From Apophysomyces variabilis (lineage: Eukaryota > Mucoromycota > Mucoromycetes > Mucorales > Mucoraceae): a stretch of 64,000 nt of DNA. The stretch lies in assembly GCA_002749535.1 (NCBI GenBank), contig MZZL01000402.1, positions 248,001 through 312,000 on the forward strand. Direction: 5' to 3'. Shown piece by piece: positions 61,793-64,000 of this stretch. How positions within the stretch are numbered: position 1 is the stretch's first letter; every line of letters begins with the position of its first letter. The position numbers and the translations under genes are program-made. The notes below the pieces were generated by a model that had not been told where the DNA came from, made no database searches, and saw nothing but the letters and a program-made list of their open reading frames with translations.

Positions 61793-64000
61793 ATGACAAC
61801 GGATTATGACTGGCCTGAGGTGCTTCATTCCCAAACCAGCCACTCATTCTTCACTAACCGGGTAGACATCCATGGATATCTCTCGAGTTCAGTCCGAATT
61901 AAACCCTATTTGAAGCCATATGTAGCGAATGGATCCGATTCCAAGATGACGCAGGACGTCGATCCCCGTAAAGGAAACTGGTGCGAACTATGGGATAACG
62001 AAAATAAGAGATCTTACTACTATAACACTGCCACTGGGAAAGTGTCGAGAGATGCTCCAACAGATCAGGACATAATGAAGATACTGGTAAGTTTAGGCGG
62101 CCCTGGGTTACTAATGTCACTTGATTTAATTTGGCACATTTTAGACACCCGAATCGTTCCCAATGCCGACGAAATATAACAGGGCAGGAGCGCTAGATTT
62201 AGCGACAGAAGATCGGCGCTTTCAACGGCCATCTTTTGAGCAACGTTCGGAAGATAAATCAGGGTTTACGTTCGGGACCAGACAGATAAACTTGCCCGTG
62301 CGAATGCAAAGTCTCCGTACTTCTCAGGTACGTCTTGCATTTGAGACGTATCAAGGGATACTGGGGGTTTCTTAACCTGCATTTTAAAGCAGAAAAGTAA
62401 CACAAAGCTTCATCGTCGGCTTTCTCAATTCTCAAAATCGCGTGCTTCCGTTGTCTTCAGCCGTACAAAGTTAGAAATCCCTCCTGATCTACCCAGTAGA
62501 GGCTCTGGTAAGCCATGTGCTCCCTCCCTTCCTCTTGTGAAAAAGGCATTAATTTTACGGACTCCATGTAAACTGTTGTTCAGATCATGTAGGAATTTCA
62601 GCACTATCATCAGAAACGTAGGTGTTGTTATGTAGCTCGAATTGGCAATAACCCTTTACTATTTCTATTTCGTTAGCCTAGTACCACTTCAGGATATTAA
62701 TTCGTACAGTTCTGATGGCTTCGTTCAAAAACACTTCTCTATACATAAACGTGGTCTATTTCGGAAGACGGTTCCTATGGATGAAGTACTGCGTTGGACA
62801 AAGGTATATCAATATTTAACTGAAAAGGAGAGACTAATCTTTTTCCTCGTCTTCTTCTAGGATCCTTTGAAACAACCTTTATTGATGCTGAACAAAGAAC
62901 TACATAAAGATGCACTCAAATGCTTCAAGATAATCCAACTGGTCATGGGTGACCGGCCTCAACCTCGCCAGTGGAATGAAATAGAACATCTGCAGGCTCT
63001 TTTGACTTGTGGCATGACACAGGTTCAAATTCGCGATGAAATCTACGTCCAGTTATGCAAGCAATTGCAAAACAATCCAGGAGCGTAAGTCAATCACTTG
63101 TTCCGTACTAAGGATTCTCATTCTCGAATCGTTCTTTTCCATTGTAGTGGAAGCATCCGGAAAGGATGGGAAATATTCTGCGTACTTAGTCAAATGTTCG
63201 CTCCTTCCAAAGATCTGGAACCCTATATAACTAACTTTGTCCAACAACATCATCATGTCCAGGAGAACAAGGTTGATGTGATCAGTCGGTACGTGTCTGT
63301 GAGACTTCAGCGGGTCTGTGCTCGAGGCGCCAAAGGAAAGGTGTTGACCGCCGCAGAAATTAAAAGAGCAAAGGTACATTGTTCCATCCATCTCTGTTTT
63401 TTCTCACCTCGGTATATCCTAGGAGGCACCATTTAAGCCATCCGTTTTTGGCGAAACGCTTGAATTTATCATGAGTTTGCAAGATGACTCACTCCAGATA
63501 CCCCAAATAATCTCGTTTCTTGCTGATGCTGTGCGTCAGCTCCAAGGGCAGCGTTCCGAAGGTATATTTCGTGTTTCTGGTGACGCTGATACCGTAACAG
63601 ATCTAGTACGTCTCTCTTTCTTCTTTCCTTTTTTACTCGGCATGAGCTCACAAAAACGTACATAAAATCTAGCGCATCCGACTTGAAAATGGTCGTTTCG
63701 ATCTCGGTGGGATCACGGATCCTAATGTACCTGCTTCTTTGTTGAAATACTGGTTACGTGATCTTGCAGAGCCATTGATCCCTACCAAGTATTATCGTAG
63801 ATGCATTGAATTTTCGGACGATGCCGAAAAGGCCATTGAATTGGTCAACTCGCTTCCGGAATTGAACAGGCGCATTGTGTTGTACATGATTGGATTTCTG
63901 CAGGTAAGCGTAACTGGTGTAACCATGGTGATGACCTTCAAAATCTGAGAAAAAAATCCTAGGAATTTACAGATCCGAAAGTGACTCAGTGCACGCTGAT
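61793..64000 (+). CDS. WW-MyTH4-RhoGAP protein (ARHGAP39/Vilse-like), copy 2, cut by window end
   Basis: Second Rho GTPase-activating protein of this architecture. Exons: 61793-61861, a WW-bearing exon ending at 62086, 62145-62327, 62393-62507, 62584-62617, 62677-62803, 62861-63084, 63148-63373, 63423-63605, 63673-63903, and 63963 running off the end. It starts MTTDYDWPEVL like copy 1. WW1 is degraded: its second half lacks the WERP-type end and the region 61862-61920 is open in frame, so the intron there is uncertain. WW2 (NWCELWDNENKRSYYYN) ends SRDAP instead of WxxP. MyTH4 and RhoGAP are well conserved, with arginine finger SEGIFRVSGD. Core exon lengths 224, 226, 183 and 231 equal those of copy 1. 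The RhoGAP C-terminus is outside the window. Confidence 0.9.

Overview
The window looks like nuclear DNA of an early-diverging filamentous fungus, most likely Mucoromycota (Mucorales-like). The signs are A+T-rich intergenic DNA, many short introns (mostly about 40-100 nt) in compact genes, an animal-like WW-MyTH4-RhoGAP gene present twice, and fungal families such as a NIT2/AreA GATA factor, a Rom2-type Rho GEF and an Avt2-type transporter. No rRNA, tRNA, CRISPR or bacterial-style operon was found. The exon joins below come from reading splice signals together with frame and family conservation, not from transcripts.

Layout. 0.7-2.3 kb: cytochrome P450 (+). 4.1-6.0 kb: S6-type AGC kinase (-). 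7.6-8.4 kb: glucosamine-6-phosphate N-acetyltransferase (-). 8.8-10.5 kb: secreted, membrane-anchored periplasmic-binding-protein-like protein (-). 10.6-12.3 kb: BTB/T1 protein with two GC-AG introns (-). 12.6-15.5 kb: WW-MyTH4-RhoGAP (-). 16-18.2 kb: a poorly resolved RCC1-like gene (-). 18.4-21.0 kb: AreA/NIT2-like GATA factor (-). 21-25.5 kb: gene-poor, with coding-like relics. 25.5-29.5 kb: F-box protein and a possible Pol I core-factor subunit (+). 30.5-31.8 kb: proline-rich protein (+). 32.7-33.5 kb: decayed retroelement (-). 33.5-35.7 kb: Avt2/SLC38-type amino-acid transporter (-). 35.8-40.5 kb: gene-poor. 40.5-42.2 kb: MFS sugar transporter (+). 42.3-43.4 kb: Htd2-like mitochondrial dehydratase (-). 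44.1-45.0 kb: dual-specificity phosphatase (+). 45.5-48.0 kb: Tgl-type patatin lipase (-). 49.5-54.1 kb: Rho1 GEF (+). 55.3-58.2 kb: decayed Fanzor (TnpB-like RNA-guided nuclease) gene (+). 59.5-59.8 kb: transposase fragment (-). 60.5 kb: a short GC-rich, strongly foldable element with an A-tract. 61.8-64.0 kb: a second WW-MyTH4-RhoGAP gene (+), cut by the window end.

Themes. Several genes belong to growth and cell-wall signalling: S6 kinase, GATA nitrogen regulator, Avt2-type transporter and a MAPK-type phosphatase on one side; Rho1 GEF, two RhoGAPs and the UDP-GlcNAc (chitin precursor) enzyme on the other. They are not arranged as a cluster. The most unusual features are the Fanzor relic with a substituted catalytic position, the inverted RhoGAP pair with identical core exon lengths, three GC-AG introns, several microexons, and the structured element at 60.5 kb.
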